From assembly GCA_041649995.1 (NCBI GenBank), contig JBAZMA010000003.1:62001-126000 (forward strand): DNA of 64,000 bases, given 5' to 3'. Positions 32,415 to 41,741 of the stretch are shown piece by piece. Below the pieces are notes generated by a model. That model did no database searches. It was not told the DNA's origin and was given only the letters and a program-made list of their open reading frames with translations. Made by a program: the position numbers and the translations under genes. Numbering within the stretch: the first letter of the stretch is position 1; every line of letters starts with the position of its first letter. The DNA comes from JBAZMA01 sp041649995. GTDB lineage: Bacteria; Omnitrophota; Gorgyraeia; Velamenicoccales; Velamenicoccaceae.

Positions 32415-32700
32415 GATAGGCGCCAGTATCTGCTTTTTCTGGTTTAAAGTACCTGGCGCTTACTCGGTATTGCGCCAGTATCCGCCCTTTGGCGGACCAG
32501 GTATGCCGCCTTCTGCTATACCCCACGCTTATGGGTACCTGGCGCTTATTCGGTATTGCGCCAGTATTTGCCGATCTGGCAACGCAGGTATGCCGCCTTC
32601 TGCTATACCCCACGCTTAATGGTATTGCGTGGGTATGCCGCCTTCTGCTATACCCCACGCTTAATGGTATTGCGTGGGTATGCCGCTTCCTGCGGCAGGG
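32415..32700 (+). repeat. Nested palindromic repeats in the autotransporter leader
   Basis: A 45-bp unit beginning GGTATGCCGCCTTCTGC repeats at 32587, 32632 and (partly) 32677, with a related copy at 32510. A second unit, CTGGCGCTTAnTCGGTATTG followed by CGCCAGTAT, alternates with it. Both are self-complementary (TGGCGC/GCGCCA, CCCACGC/GCGTGGG, GGTAT/ATACC). TCCGCC-cttt-GGCGGA at 32481-32496 matches the core of the murI upstream repeat. Because 45 is a multiple of three, frames stay open on both strands; I do not consider them genes. Confidence 0.88.
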
Positions 32701-32705
32701 AGAGT

Positions 32706-35700
32706 TTGCTGAAAAAAATATTTGTCGCGAGTCTTTTCCTTCTGTTGATTCTTCTGATCCCGGAATCAGCCTGGGCAGCTGATAGCGCCTGGACCGGCGC
32801 TGTTGACGGCGCCTGGACCAACGCGGACAACTGGACTTCCGGTGTGCCCGGAGCCGTCTCGCCTACCATCAATAACGGTGATACCGTTACCTTCAACAAT
32901 GATTCTAATACCACAGTCACGGTCGATGCCTGGAGGAATCTTGAGAATATTACCTTTGGGATCGCGGCCAGTCCTTTTACTCTCACCAGCGGCGTGCTTC
33001 ATCTGACCGACGAGGGAACGCTCACTAATTCCGCCGCCGGCGCGTTTACCCAAACAATCAGTTCTTCGGTTGTTTTAGAAGGAGATTATATTGTGGACGG
33101 CGCCGGCACTACCGAAATATCAGGCGTTCTTTCCGGAGCAGGAGGATTAGTCAAGAATGGTTCGGGCACGCTTATCCTTTCCGGTGACAATTCTTCATCC
33201 GCCACCGGAGGTACGATCACAACTGATGGAAGTTATAAGGTGCATACTTTTAATCTGGCTGACAGCGGAACTAATTTCAGCGTCTCCGGCGGTCAGGCCA
33301 TCACCGATGTCTTGGTTGTCGGCGGCGGCGGGGGAGGCGGTTCAACTCACGGCGGCGGCGGAGGAGGCGGCGGCCTGATTTACCAGACTTCATACACTGT
33401 AACAGGAGATACCGCGGTTATTGTCGGTGACGGCGGTGCCGGCGGCGCGGCGCTTGTCATTGACAGCGGTGATCCGGGAGAAGATTCTTCTTTTGGGGAT
33501 TTGGTCGCGTTTGGCGCCGGCGGCGGTGGCGGCGGATGGTTATTATCGTCAGACGGAGGCGACGGCGGCTCAGGCGGCGGCGGCGGAGCAGGCGTGGCAG
33601 CAGCTGATCCAAATGCCGGCGGCGCGGCGCTAGACCCTCAACAGGGAAATAACGGCGGATCAAGCCAACCCGGAGGCACTTGGGGGGCTAATCCTCCGCC
33701 CGCGGCAAGAGCCGGAGGCGGTGGCGGCGCGGGAGAGGCGGGAACTTCGGCGACAGGCGCTATTGCCGGTGATGGCGGCGACGGCCTTGAATATTCAATC
33801 TCAGGAGTCGCCACTTATTACGCGGGCGGCGGTGGCGGCGGCAGCGATCAGGACGCGGCTGGTTTTGGCTCAGGTGGACAAGGCGGAGGAGGAGCGGGTT
33901 CATACAATCGGCTTGGCGGCGCTCCCCCCGCGGAAAACGGGGTCGATGGTACGGGCGGCGGAGGAGGAGGCGGCGGCGGAAATTCGGGTGGAGGCGGCGA
34001 CGGCGGTTCGGGTATTGTTATTGTTAGATACCTGTCCCTGTTCTCGGGGAATATTACAATTAATGCAGGCACCTTGCAGGTGGGTAACAACGGAACGACC
34101 GGCACCCTCGGCACAGGGAGCGTGATTAACAATGCCACATTGGCCTTTTACCGAAGCGACGATTTCAGCGTTTCCAATGCCATCTCAGGCTCAGGCGATC
34201 TGATAAAACAGGGCGCCGGCAGACTGACGCTCACAGGAGTCAATCTTTACACAGGCTCAACGACGGTCAACACGGGGACTCTTGCGATTTCCGGCGGCAA
34301 TAACAGGCTGCCTGTGGGCACAGCCCTCATCCTGGCCGATACGGCAGGCGTAAGCTTTGATCTGAATAACCTGGACCAGGCTATCGGTTCATTATCCGGC
34401 GGCGGCGCGACAGGGGGCAATGTTGCCTTGGGCAGCGGAGCTCTTAGCGTCGGCAATGCCGCAAGCACAGAATATTCCGGCAGCATCAGCGGCACAGGAA
34501 CACTGGAAAAAACAGGAGCAGGCACTCTGACACTTTCCGGGAGTAATTCATTTTCAGGCGGGACAACAATCAGCGCGGGCAAACTGCAGGTTGCCGGCGC
34601 GAACGCCGCCGGCACAGGAGCTCTTGTCAACAACGCGACCCTTGATCTTGGCACAACCGATCTTTCCGTCGGCGGAGCTTATTCGCAGAGCGGCGCAGGC
34701 ACCAATCTTGACCTGACCGCGAATTCCGCTACTGATTACGGCAAGATCACATCCACAGCCAGCAACGCTTCTGTTGCCGACGGCAGCACGATCAATGTCA
34801 CTGTCGGAGGCTATATCCCGAACAACGCGACTCTTTCTGTTATCAATGCTGCCGCAGGTTCAACGTATGGCGCCGCAACCGTCAACTCAAGCAGTCCGTT
34901 TGTTACGCTTTCGGCAGCGGCCTTAAACGGGAATTTTATTTTGACGGCCAGCCGCGCCTCAAGCGGTTTTGCCGGCGCGGCCGGTAATTCAAACGCGCAA
35001 AAGGTGGGTCAGGTGCTGGATAATATCGTCGATCCATCGGCTGATATGACGACGATTCTTGATACGCTTGATAGTTCATCAAGCAGCGTCGTCGCCTCTT
35101 CTCTGGCGACCATGTATCCCACAGCCGACAGAGGGGTGATTGCAATGACGAACGAATCCCTGAGTAAATTTGCCGGAGCCGCCGTCCTTCGGCTGCAGGA
35201 TTCCAAGATGGAAAAAGCCGAAAACGAGAGCCCCGCGTTAATCAAAGAAGACGAGGGCGTATCCGTATCGCAGGAGACATCGTTTGAGAAAGATATCTGG
35301 TTGCAGACCTACGGGAATTACGCGCGTCAGAACGCGCGCGGCTCCAGCAACGGCTATCTGGGCAGCCTGTGGGGCATTATTGTCGGCTTTGACCGGGGCC
35401 TGATGGAAGATTCCTTGCGCGTGGGGGCAGCTCAAGGGTTTAGCGAGAGCCGGATCCTGTCAAAAGACAGTTCCGGCCGGACAAGCATAAAAAGCTACCA
35501 GACGGGTCTCTACGGTCAATATGACGACCAAAATCATCCTTATGTCCTGGACGCGGTCTTAACCTATGGTTACAATGATTATGATTCCTCAAGGAATGTC
35601 AGCGCCGGCGCGATCAACCGGACCGCGCGCTCGAACTACAGCGGCCAGCAGGTCTCCGGTTATCTGGAGGGCGGCTATAAAATCAAGACCAGGCATTTTG

Positions 35701-36122
35701 ATATTATTCCGTTGGCGGCCATCGATTATACGCGCCTGCATATCGCCGGTTATACAGAGTCAGGCGCCGGCGCTATGGACTTAAGGGTTGATTCCCAGGA
35801 TTACGACACCTTGCATCTGGGGGTGGGATTCAGGATCAGCCGCGCTATGGAAACCGAAAACATGCTTTTTACCCCGGAATTCCGCCTGCGTTATTTCTAC
35901 GCGCCTGTCAATGATCCCATGGAGACGCTGGCCAGTTTTGCGGGCGGCGGGTCTTCTTTCCAGACAAGGGGTTTTCGGCCCGCCTCTTCCAGTCTTGCCC
36001 TCGGCATCCGGCTGGAGTTCTTCAACAAAAAGAACGTGACTGTGCTGGCCGATTTGGACAGTGTTTTGAAGGACGGTTATTATGACGCGGGCGGTTCTTT
36101 GACCGTCAAATACAGTTTTTAG
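32706..36122 (+). CDS. Autotransporter adhesin with PATR repeats and glycine-rich insert
   Basis: About 1138 aa. Signal peptide LLKKIFVASLFLLLILL...AWA, then autotransporter-associated beta-strand (PATR) repeats (LVKNGSGTLILSGDN, INAGTLQVGNNG, LEKTGAGTLTLSGSN). About residues 170-440 form an extremely glycine-rich domain (VLVVGGGGGG to GSGIVIVRY) inserted within one repeat. The last ~280 residues form the outer-membrane barrel, ending LTVKYSF with terminal Phe. It exports its own passenger to the surface. Start TTG 32706 (or CTG 32709) follows GGGAG; the frame further upstream only translates the leader repeats. Confidence 0.88.
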   Translation: MLKKIFVASLFLLLILLIPESAWAADSAWTGAVDGAWTNADNWTSGVPGAVSPTINNGDTVTFNNDSNTTVTVDAWRNLENITFGIAASPFTLTSGVLHLTDEGTLTNSAAGAFTQTISSSVVLEGDYIVDGAGTTEISGVLSGAGGLVKNGSGTLILSGDNSSSATGGTITTDGSYKVHTFNLADSGTNFSVSGGQAITDVLVVGGGGGGGSTHGGGGGGGGLIYQTSYTVTGDTAVIVGDGGAGGAALVIDSGDPGEDSSFGDLVAFGAGGGGGGWLLSSDGGDGGSGGGGGAGVAAADPNAGGAALDPQQGNNGGSSQPGGTWGANPPPAARAGGGGGAGEAGTSATGAIAGDGGDGLEYSISGVATYYAGGGGGGSDQDAAGFGSGGQGGGGAGSYNRLGGAPPAENGVDGTGGGGGGGGGNSGGGGDGGSGIVIVRYLSLFSGNITINAGTLQVGNNGTTGTLGTGSVINNATLAFYRSDDFSVSNAISGSGDLIKQGAGRLTLTGVNLYTGSTTVNTGTLAISGGNNRLPVGTALILADTAGVSFDLNNLDQAIGSLSGGGATGGNVALGSGALSVGNAASTEYSGSISGTGTLEKTGAGTLTLSGSNSFSGGTTISAGKLQVAGANAAGTGALVNNATLDLGTTDLSVGGAYSQSGAGTNLDLTANSATDYGKITSTASNASVADGSTINVTVGGYIPNNATLSVINAAAGSTYGAATVNSSSPFVTLSAAALNGNFILTASRASSGFAGAAGNSNAQKVGQVLDNIVDPSADMTTILDTLDSSSSSVVASSLATMYPTADRGVIAMTNESLSKFAGAAVLRLQDSKMEKAENESPALIKEDEGVSVSQETSFEKDIWLQTYGNYARQNARGSSNGYLGSLWGIIVGFDRGLMEDSLRVGAAQGFSESRILSKDSSGRTSIKSYQTGLYGQYDDQNHPYVLDAVLTYGYNDYDSSRNVSAGAINRTARSNYSGQQVSGYLEGGYKIKTRHFDIIPLAAIDYTRLHIAGYTESGAGAMDLRVDSQDYDTLHLGVGFRISRAMETENMLFTPEFRLRYFYAPVNDPMETLASFAGGGSSFQTRGFRPASSSLALGIRLEFFNKKNVTVLADLDSVLKDGYYDAGGSLTVKYSF

Positions 36123-36176
36123 GTTTTTTTAGATGTTTCGTGAGAGTAAGCGGTTACGGCAAAAAAAGGAGTGATG

Positions 36177-36335
36177 ATGAAGAAAAATAAAGTCCTTGGC
36201 GCGCTGTTGCTGGTTCTGGCTGTCTCTACTGTTGTCGGTATGATCATCCAGAATGACGCTTTCTGGAACATCTACAATTACGTGACGATAATATTGGTTG
36301 TTATCAGCGGTCTGGCTTTGTTAAAACAAAAATAA
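36177..36335 (+). CDS. Small two-helix membrane protein
   Basis: 52 aa. Two hydrophobic helices (about 6-22 and 33-47) are separated by a short polar turn (QNDAFWNIYNY), with a Lys-rich end. AAGGAG (36166-36171) lies 5 nt before ATG 36177; ATG 36174 is also in frame. No family recognised. It follows the autotransporter by 54 nt and is followed by a strong terminator, so it is probably cotranscribed with it. Confidence 0.65.
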   Translation: MKKNKVLGALLLVLAVSTVVGMIIQNDAFWNIYNYVTIILVVISGLALLKQK

Positions 36336-36362
36336 CAAATCCTGTCTTTTGGTCCCTATTGA

Positions 36363-36400
36363 AGTCACCGTCCTCCTTTGGGGAGGGCGGTGACTTTTTT
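36363..36400 (+). terminator. Rho-independent terminator
   Basis: A 14-bp stem (AGTCACCGTCCTCC against GGAGGGCGGTGACT, one G-T) with a 5-nt loop and TTTTTT. It ends the autotransporter unit; the opposite-strand lipid kinase ends 55 nt further on. Confidence 0.92.
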
Positions 36401-36454
36401 CGTTGGGATGAGAGAAGGAAAAGTATTTGCTCAGAGGCAAGGGATGAGGCCTGT

Positions 36455-37360
36455 TTATTTCTCTTTTTGGGGGACCAAAACCTTCGTTGCCGCGGGAAGG
36501 ACTTTGACGCGGCTGGGGATTATTTCCAATATCTCGCCGTCGCACTGCGCAGCCTGGGGAGGGCTTGAGGCAACGCTGATGTCTTTGCCCTGCCAGTGTT
36601 CCACCAATTCATAATTATCCGGCCGCTCCCGTTTGATCAGGGTGGCCATCAGCAGTTTCAAAAGGCCAAAATTCGCTTTTCGCACGACGACAATATCCAG
36701 CAGGCCGTCGCTGACATCGATATGTTTGTCCAGGGAGACCTTTGTAAAACCCAGATTTCCCGCGTTGGCAATGATGCACGTTAAGCCCCGGACTTCGTGT
36801 TCCTTGCCGTCGATATTGAGGCGATAGCAGGAAGGCCTGAGTTTCTTCAAAGCCTCGGCTGTTGCCAGAAAATAAGCCAGGATGCCGAATTTATTTTTGG
36901 ACTCGCGGTCCGCTTCTTTGACCAGGTCCGCGCTGAAACCGATGCTGATGCCGGTCATAAAATATCGGTCATTGAATTGCCCCAGGTCGATGGCTTTTTC
37001 CTCAAGGCGCCCCTGACCGAGCAGGGAACAGGCTTCTTTAAGATTTTTTGGTATGCCCAGTTCATTGGCCATGACATTGGCTGAGCCGCCGGGGAGGATC
37101 ATCAAGGGGACCTTTGAGCCCAGGAGACCGCTGAGGGCTTCCATCACCGTGCCGTCTCCGCCGTAAACAGCCAGGGCGTCGATAGCTTCACCGGCCGCGG
37201 CCCGCGCCAGCCGCGTCGCGTCGTTTGTTTTATGGGTAATGGACGCTTCCCATTCGATGCCCGCTTCTTTCATCGATGCATTGATAACGGACAGGACGGG
37301 TTCGCCTTTTCCGGAACAGGGATTGATAATGACGCGGATATTTTTGATGTTCTTCGTCAT
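36455..37360 (-). CDS. Diacylglycerol kinase-family lipid kinase (YegS/DgkB type)
   Basis: 301 aa. Motifs NPCSGKG near the start, GGDGTVME near 67-74 (nucleotide-binding GGDGT) and LPGGSANV near 90-97 are diagnostic of the DAGK catalytic domain. It phosphorylates diacylglycerol, sphingoid bases or a related lipid; the substrate is not decidable. It overlaps the preceding phosphatase gene by four bases (ATGA). Together with PlsC and the lipase nearby it points to active lipid remodelling. Confidence 0.9.
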   Translation of the reverse strand: MTKNIKNIRVIINPCSGKGEPVLSVINASMKEAGIEWEASITHKTNDATRLARAAAGEAIDALAVYGGDGTVMEALSGLLGSKVPLMILPGGSANVMANELGIPKNLKEACSLLGQGRLEEKAIDLGQFNDRYFMTGISIGFSADLVKEADRESKNKFGILAYFLATAEALKKLRPSCYRLNIDGKEHEVRGLTCIIANAGNLGFTKVSLDKHIDVSDGLLDIVVVRKANFGLLKLLMATLIKRERPDNYELVEHWQGKDISVASSPPQAAQCDGEILEIIPSRVKVLPAATKVLVPQKEK

Positions 37361-37815
37361 GGCAGTCTTTTTTTATGCCAATATCTTTCAAATGCCTTGA
37401 TTTGCATCCGGATATACCACCTTCTTGGATCCGCCACTTCGCGGGCCCTGATCAATAGATGGACAGCCTCCTGGCTGGTATATCCCATGCTGATAAGGAT
37501 AGCGGCAGCCATGGCAATGCTGCGGCGTTTGCCCTGCATGCAAAAAACCAGAATTTTGCCCTTGTTTTGAATGACAGGAAGGGCTGCTTCAACGCCCTGC
37601 AGCAGTTTTCTGACCGGTATGGGGGTAAAAAACGTGTCATACGTCCTGATCCATAAGGTTTTGAAGGGGGGCAGGGTATAAATTTCATCGGGCCGCGATT
37701 GTCCGATCATGGAAATGATCAGATCAAAATTGAGCAGCTTCATCTCGTCGGCATGTTCCTTCCCGACCCTTGAACCCACATACAAATAATCGGTCACCCT
37801 GGAAATGTCGGTCAT
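37357..37815 (-). CDS. Dual-specificity protein phosphatase-like
   Basis: 152 aa. The CX5R active-site loop is CMQGKRRS near residues 92-99, with catalytic Cys and Arg present. The general-acid Asp is probably in the RTYDTFFTP region. A protein or phospholipid phosphatase is possible. The PTPMT1-like lipid phosphatases are an alternative, given the overlapping lipid kinase gene. A -10 box lies 8 nt before the ATG and no ribosome site is visible, so the message is probably leaderless. Confidence 0.8.
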   Translation of the reverse strand: MTDISRVTDYLYVGSRVGKEHADEMKLLNFDLIISMIGQSRPDEIYTLPPFKTLWIRTYDTFFTPIPVRKLLQGVEAALPVIQNKGKILVFCMQGKRRSIAMAAAILISMGYTSQEAVHLLIRAREVADPRRWYIRMQIKAFERYWHKKRLP

Positions 37816-37823
37816 AATAATTA

Positions 37824-37850
37824 ATTATACCTATTCCTGGCTGCTGTCAA
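37824..37850 (-). promoter_or_regulatory. Promoter of the phosphatase - lipid kinase pair
   Basis: On the minus strand: TTGACA, 15 nt, TATAAT, 8 nt, ATG. The spacer is short, but both hexamers are perfect. Confidence 0.7.
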
Positions 37851-37996
37851 CGTTAAGAATTTTTGAGCCATCTTTCCGCAGGCCAGCAGCTTTTTCGGGT
37901 TAATGTCCCTAATTCATGTATTCCTTGAAGATTCTGTGATAAAATAATAATGCCTCTTATGGATCAGAGAGAGGAACAAAGGAGTTTTTGGGATTG

Positions 37997-38830
37997 ATGC
38001 CGTCTGTTGTCAGAGACAAAACGACAGGAGTGATATACCGCCGCTGGGAGTGCCCCTTTCCGGAGGCGGTTTTTTTGTTGGTCCATGGCCTGGGGGCCCA
38101 CAGCGGACGGTGGGACCTTTTTGCCTCGTATTTTCTTCAGCAGTCCATTTCTTCCTATGCCATCGACCTGAGAGGTTTCGGCGAAACGCCGCAGCCGAAA
38201 GGTTACATGGAATCCTTCAACCTGGTTTTCAAGGACATCCAGGACCTAAAAAGCATTATTCAGCGCGAAACCGGCGGGAAGCCTGTTTTTATCATCGGAG
38301 AAAGCATGGGAGGGCTGATCTCTTATCTGTTCATCCGGCGCCAGCCGCGGGGTTTCAGGGGCCTGGTCTGTCTTTCTCCCGTTTTTCGCAGCCGCTTGAA
38401 ATTCGGCTGGAGGCAATATTTGCGCGTGATCCAGGGGAGTTTCTGGGATGTTCAAAGACCTCTCCAGACGCCGTTGACTCACCAGATGTGCACGCGGGAC
38501 AGCACGAGCATCCGAGAGATGGAAAACGATCCCCTGGAGCACAGATTCGCTGCGCCGCGGCTTCTTTTGTCTATTGCCTTAGCCGGCTTGCGCGCGCGCG
38601 TTTGTCCGGCAGCGTTGAAGATACCGGTTTTATTTCTGGTTTCAGGAAGCGACGTGATCGTCGATCCCGCGGCAACCAGGAAAGTTTTCGAGCTTTCGCG
38701 CTCGGGCGACAAGGAGTTTATTTCTTATCCTGAAATGTATCACGCGCTCTCGGTTGAGCTGGGGCGCGAACAGGTCTTCCAGGATATCCTGAGATGGACG
38801 CGCGCCAGGATAAGGGGGGTGAAGAGGTGA
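37997..38830 (+). CDS. Alpha/beta hydrolase, monoacylglycerol lipase/lysophospholipase-like
   Basis: 277 aa from ATG 37997 (TTG 37994 is 9 nt after AAAGGAG and also possible). The oxyanion loop is LVHGLGAHSGRW, the nucleophile elbow GESMGG holds the catalytic Ser near residue 100, and the Asp (SDVIVDP) and His (YHAL) follow. Cytosolic. It overlaps glpK (GTGA), so it probably releases glycerol or glycerophosphodiesters that the next genes use. This functional link is inference from the operon. Confidence 0.85.
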   Translation: MPSVVRDKTTGVIYRRWECPFPEAVFLLVHGLGAHSGRWDLFASYFLQQSISSYAIDLRGFGETPQPKGYMESFNLVFKDIQDLKSIIQRETGGKPVFIIGESMGGLISYLFIRRQPRGFRGLVCLSPVFRSRLKFGWRQYLRVIQGSFWDVQRPLQTPLTHQMCTRDSTSIREMENDPLEHRFAAPRLLLSIALAGLRARVCPAALKIPVLFLVSGSDVIVDPAATRKVFELSRSGDKEFISYPEMYHALSVELGREQVFQDILRWTRARIRGVKR

Positions 38831-40311
38831 AATATTTATTAGCGATTGATCAGGGGACCACAGGGAGCCGGGCTGTCATTTATGACAGGGCCGGCCGGAA
38901 GGTCGCCAGCGCCTACGAAGAGTTCAGGCAGCATTTTCCGCGCCCGGGTTGGGTTGAGCACGACCCTGAGGAGATATGGCGAAGCGTCCATCATTCCATT
39001 CAAAAAGCGCTCGCCGCTGTCCCGGGAGGGCAGATCAGTGCCATCGGCATCACCAATCAGAGGGAGACAACGATTGTCTGGGACCGGCAGACCGGCAGGC
39101 CTGTCTATAACGCCATTGTCTGGCAATGCCGCCGGACCGCGGGCCGCTGCGAGGCGCTCAAGCATAAAAAAGGCATGGACGCGTTTGTCAGGAGGCGCAC
39201 TGGCCTGGCTATTGACGCGTATTTTTCCGCGACAAAGATCGAGTGGATTTTAAAGAATGTTCCCGGCGTAGCGGCCAGGGCGCGCAAGGGGGAGGTCTTG
39301 TTCGGTACAACGGACAGCTGGGTCCTCTGGAAACTCACAGGCGGCAAGACGCACGCGACGGATTTTACCAATGCCTCGCGCACCATGCTGTTTGATATTG
39401 AGAAGCTTTGCTGGGACGCTGATTTGATGAAGGAATTCGGCGTTCCCCGCTCGATGCTGCCTTTGGTGAAAAGATCATCGGGGGAATTCGGCTTCACCGC
39501 GCGGATCGGCAGGCTTGCGGCGGGGATTCCCATATGCGGGGTGGCCGGAGATCAGCAGGCTGCCCTGTTCGGCCAGACCTGTTTTGAGCCGGGGACGATC
39601 AAAAATACCTATGGCACAGGTTCATTCATTTTGCTCAACACCGGCAAAAAACGGACGATTTCCAGGCACGGGCTCGTCACAACGCTTGCCTGCGGGGCGG
39701 ACGGGAAACCTGTCTATGCCCTGGAGGGTTCGGTTTTTGTGGCTGGGGCCGCGATTCAGTGGCTGCGCGACGGCCTTAAAATCCTGCCGACAGCAGCGCA
39801 TTCGGAAAATCTGGCGGCGTGTTTGAAGGATAATGCCGGGGTTTATTTTGTTCCGGCGCTCACAGGCCTTGGCGCTCCCTATTGGGACGCCGGAGCCCGG
39901 GGCGCGATATACGGGATAACCCGGGGGACAAAGGCCGTTCATCTTGCCCGGGCAGCCCTCGAAGCCATTTGTTATCAGACAAAGGATGTTTTGAGCGCCA
40001 TGCAGAAGGATTCAGGGCTTAAGCTCAAAGGTCTCAGGGTTGACGGCGGCGCGGCCGCCAACAATTTTTTATGTCAATTTCAGGCCGATATGCTCGGGAT
40101 CAGCGTGGTGAGGCCGAAGATCGTTGAGATCACTTCTTTGGGCGCCGCGTATCTGGCGGGCCTGGCTACGGGTTATTGGAAGAATGCCGATGAGATCAAA
40201 CAATGCTGGCAGAAGGACCGTGTCTTTAATCCAAAGATGCCCCGCGCGCAGGCCGCGCGGCTCTACGCCGGCTGGCAGAAGGCTGTCGGGCGGACTCTTT
40301 CTTCTTCATGA
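38827..40311 (+). CDS. glpK: Glycerol kinase
   Basis: Phosphorylates glycerol to sn-glycerol 3-phosphate. 494 aa from GTG 38827, chosen because it gives the family N-terminus YLLAIDQGTTGSR and overlaps the lipase stop. The active-site Asp lies in VAGDQQAALFG; the ATP-site TYGTGSF and the GLGAPYWD motif are present. FGGY-family ends are intact. First dedicated step of the glycerol operon that follows, overlapping the next gene by four bases. Confidence 0.97.
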   Translation: MKYLLAIDQGTTGSRAVIYDRAGRKVASAYEEFRQHFPRPGWVEHDPEEIWRSVHHSIQKALAAVPGGQISAIGITNQRETTIVWDRQTGRPVYNAIVWQCRRTAGRCEALKHKKGMDAFVRRRTGLAIDAYFSATKIEWILKNVPGVAARARKGEVLFGTTDSWVLWKLTGGKTHATDFTNASRTMLFDIEKLCWDADLMKEFGVPRSMLPLVKRSSGEFGFTARIGRLAAGIPICGVAGDQQAALFGQTCFEPGTIKNTYGTGSFILLNTGKKRTISRHGLVTTLACGADGKPVYALEGSVFVAGAAIQWLRDGLKILPTAAHSENLAACLKDNAGVYFVPALTGLGAPYWDAGARGAIYGITRGTKAVHLARAALEAICYQTKDVLSAMQKDSGLKLKGLRVDGGAAANNFLCQFQADMLGISVVRPKIVEITSLGAAYLAGLATGYWKNADEIKQCWQKDRVFNPKMPRAQAARLYAGWQKAVGRTLSSS

Positions 40312-41741
40312 AGCCTTATGACGTTATTATTATCGGCGCGGGTGTTACAGGGGCTGCCATCGCAAGGGAGCTTTCCCGCTACAGGCTGTCTGTGGCGCTT
40401 CTTGAAAAGTCGGAGGAATGCGGTTTCGGTGTATCAAAATCAAACTCCGGCATCGTCCACCCCGGGACCCAGAATCCTCCGGGTTCGCTCAAAGGCAGGC
40501 TTTGCGTTCAGGGAAACCGTCTCATGCGGCCTCTGGCGCGCGAATTGGGAATGGATTTCAAGGAGGTCGGCGAGCTGATCGTCGCCTTCAGCGAACAAGA
40601 GGTCCTTCGGCTTCAGGAGTTGAAAAAACAGGCTGAATCGCTGGGCGTCCCCCGTTTGAGGATCGTCGATAAGAGGTGGCTTGAGAAAAATGAGCCCAAC
40701 CTTTCCTCAGAGGCCCTGGCCGCGCTCTACGCGCCCACAGCCGCCAGTATCAGCCCCTACCGCCTTGTCTTTGATCTCTGTGAAAACGCGGTCCAAAACG
40801 GCGTGGAGATATTTACCGAATGCCCGGCGCTGGGAATTGTCAGGACAGGCGAGGGTTTCCAGGTGCGAACGCCGCGCGGGGTCTTATGTTCCCGCTACCT
40901 TGTGAATGCCGCCGGGCTTTATGCCGACGAGATCGCCCGCATGTGCGGCATCACGGATTTTACGATCACCCCCCGCAAGGGCGAAGAGTTCATCCTGGAT
41001 AAGAAAAGAGAGCTCATCGCCAATCATCTCCTTTTTCCGCTCCCCTCAAAGATCTCCAAAGGCATCCTGGTGATCAAGACCTCCGACGGCAATCCCATGA
41101 TAGGGCCGACCGCGCAGGATGTTTCGGATAAAGAAGACCTTTCGACTTCCGATGAAGGGCTCAGGAAGGCGCTTGAGGGGGCGCGGCGCATGATCCCGGC
41201 GATCAGCCAGGACGATATTATCGCCTATTTTTCCGGCCTGCGGCCCGTGGCTGGAGAGGATTTTATCATCCGTCATGAAGATTCCGCTGCCGGATGTGTC
41301 ACCGTCGCAGGGATCCAGTCCCCAGGCCTGACCGCCGCGCCCGCGATCGCCCGGATGGTCGTCAGGCTCCTGAAAGACAACGGCCTGGCGTTAAGACAAA
41401 AACTTTTGTTTCGCGCGCGTCAGAGGGAATTGAAACATCTTTTTTCCATTCCCTTCTCCGAGACGAAGCGCCTGATCAAAAAAGACGCATCCTGCGGGGA
41501 TGTGGTTTGCCGGTGCGAGATGGTTTCGGCCCAAGAGGTGCGCGATGCCGTCCGGCGGGGGGCCAAAACCCTTGACGGTATCAAATTCAGGACGCGAGCC
41601 CAGGCCGGGCGCTGCCATGGAAGTTTTTGCACGACGCGAGTCATGAAGATCCTCGCGCAGGAGAGAGGCATCCCTTTGACCCAGGTGACCAAAAGAGGAA
41701 AAGGTTCGCAGATCATCAAAGGAGACCGGGCGGATGCGTGA
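40308..41741 (+). CDS. glpA: Glycerol-3-phosphate dehydrogenase (GlpA-like) with BFD-type [2Fe-2S] domain
   Basis: 477 aa FAD enzyme of the DAO family. FAD motif IIIGAGVTGAAIARELSRY at the N-terminus; a substrate-binding GLRPVAGEDF-type segment is near residue 310. C-terminal bacterioferritin-associated-ferredoxin-like domain with CRCE...GRCHGSFC (about 400-445) for an iron-sulfur cluster. Oxidises glycerol 3-phosphate to DHAP. The fused cluster domain suggests electrons go to the adjacent flavoprotein rather than straight to quinone. 8-base overlap with the next gene. Confidence 0.88.
   Translation: MKPYDVIIIGAGVTGAAIARELSRYRLSVALLEKSEECGFGVSKSNSGIVHPGTQNPPGSLKGRLCVQGNRLMRPLARELGMDFKEVGELIVAFSEQEVLRLQELKKQAESLGVPRLRIVDKRWLEKNEPNLSSEALAALYAPTAASISPYRLVFDLCENAVQNGVEIFTECPALGIVRTGEGFQVRTPRGVLCSRYLVNAAGLYADEIARMCGITDFTITPRKGEEFILDKKRELIANHLLFPLPSKISKGILVIKTSDGNPMIGPTAQDVSDKEDLSTSDEGLRKALEGARRMIPAISQDDIIAYFSGLRPVAGEDFIIRHEDSAAGCVTVAGIQSPGLTAAPAIARMVVRLLKDNGLALRQKLLFRARQRELKHLFSIPFSETKRLIKKDASCGDVVCRCEMVSAQEVRDAVRRGAKTLDGIKFRTRAQAGRCHGSFCTTRVMKILAQERGIPLTQVTKRGKGSQIIKGDRADA

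Noticed and set aside
32410..32658. Minus-strand frame with a 15-residue repeat (GYSRRRHT units)
   Set aside because: It only reflects the 45-bp DNA repeat staying in frame; no ribosome site or signal, and the same DNA is the leader of the autotransporter.
32510..32700. Possible CRISPR array in the autotransporter leader
   Set aside because: Units are directly adjacent (period 45) with no spacers.
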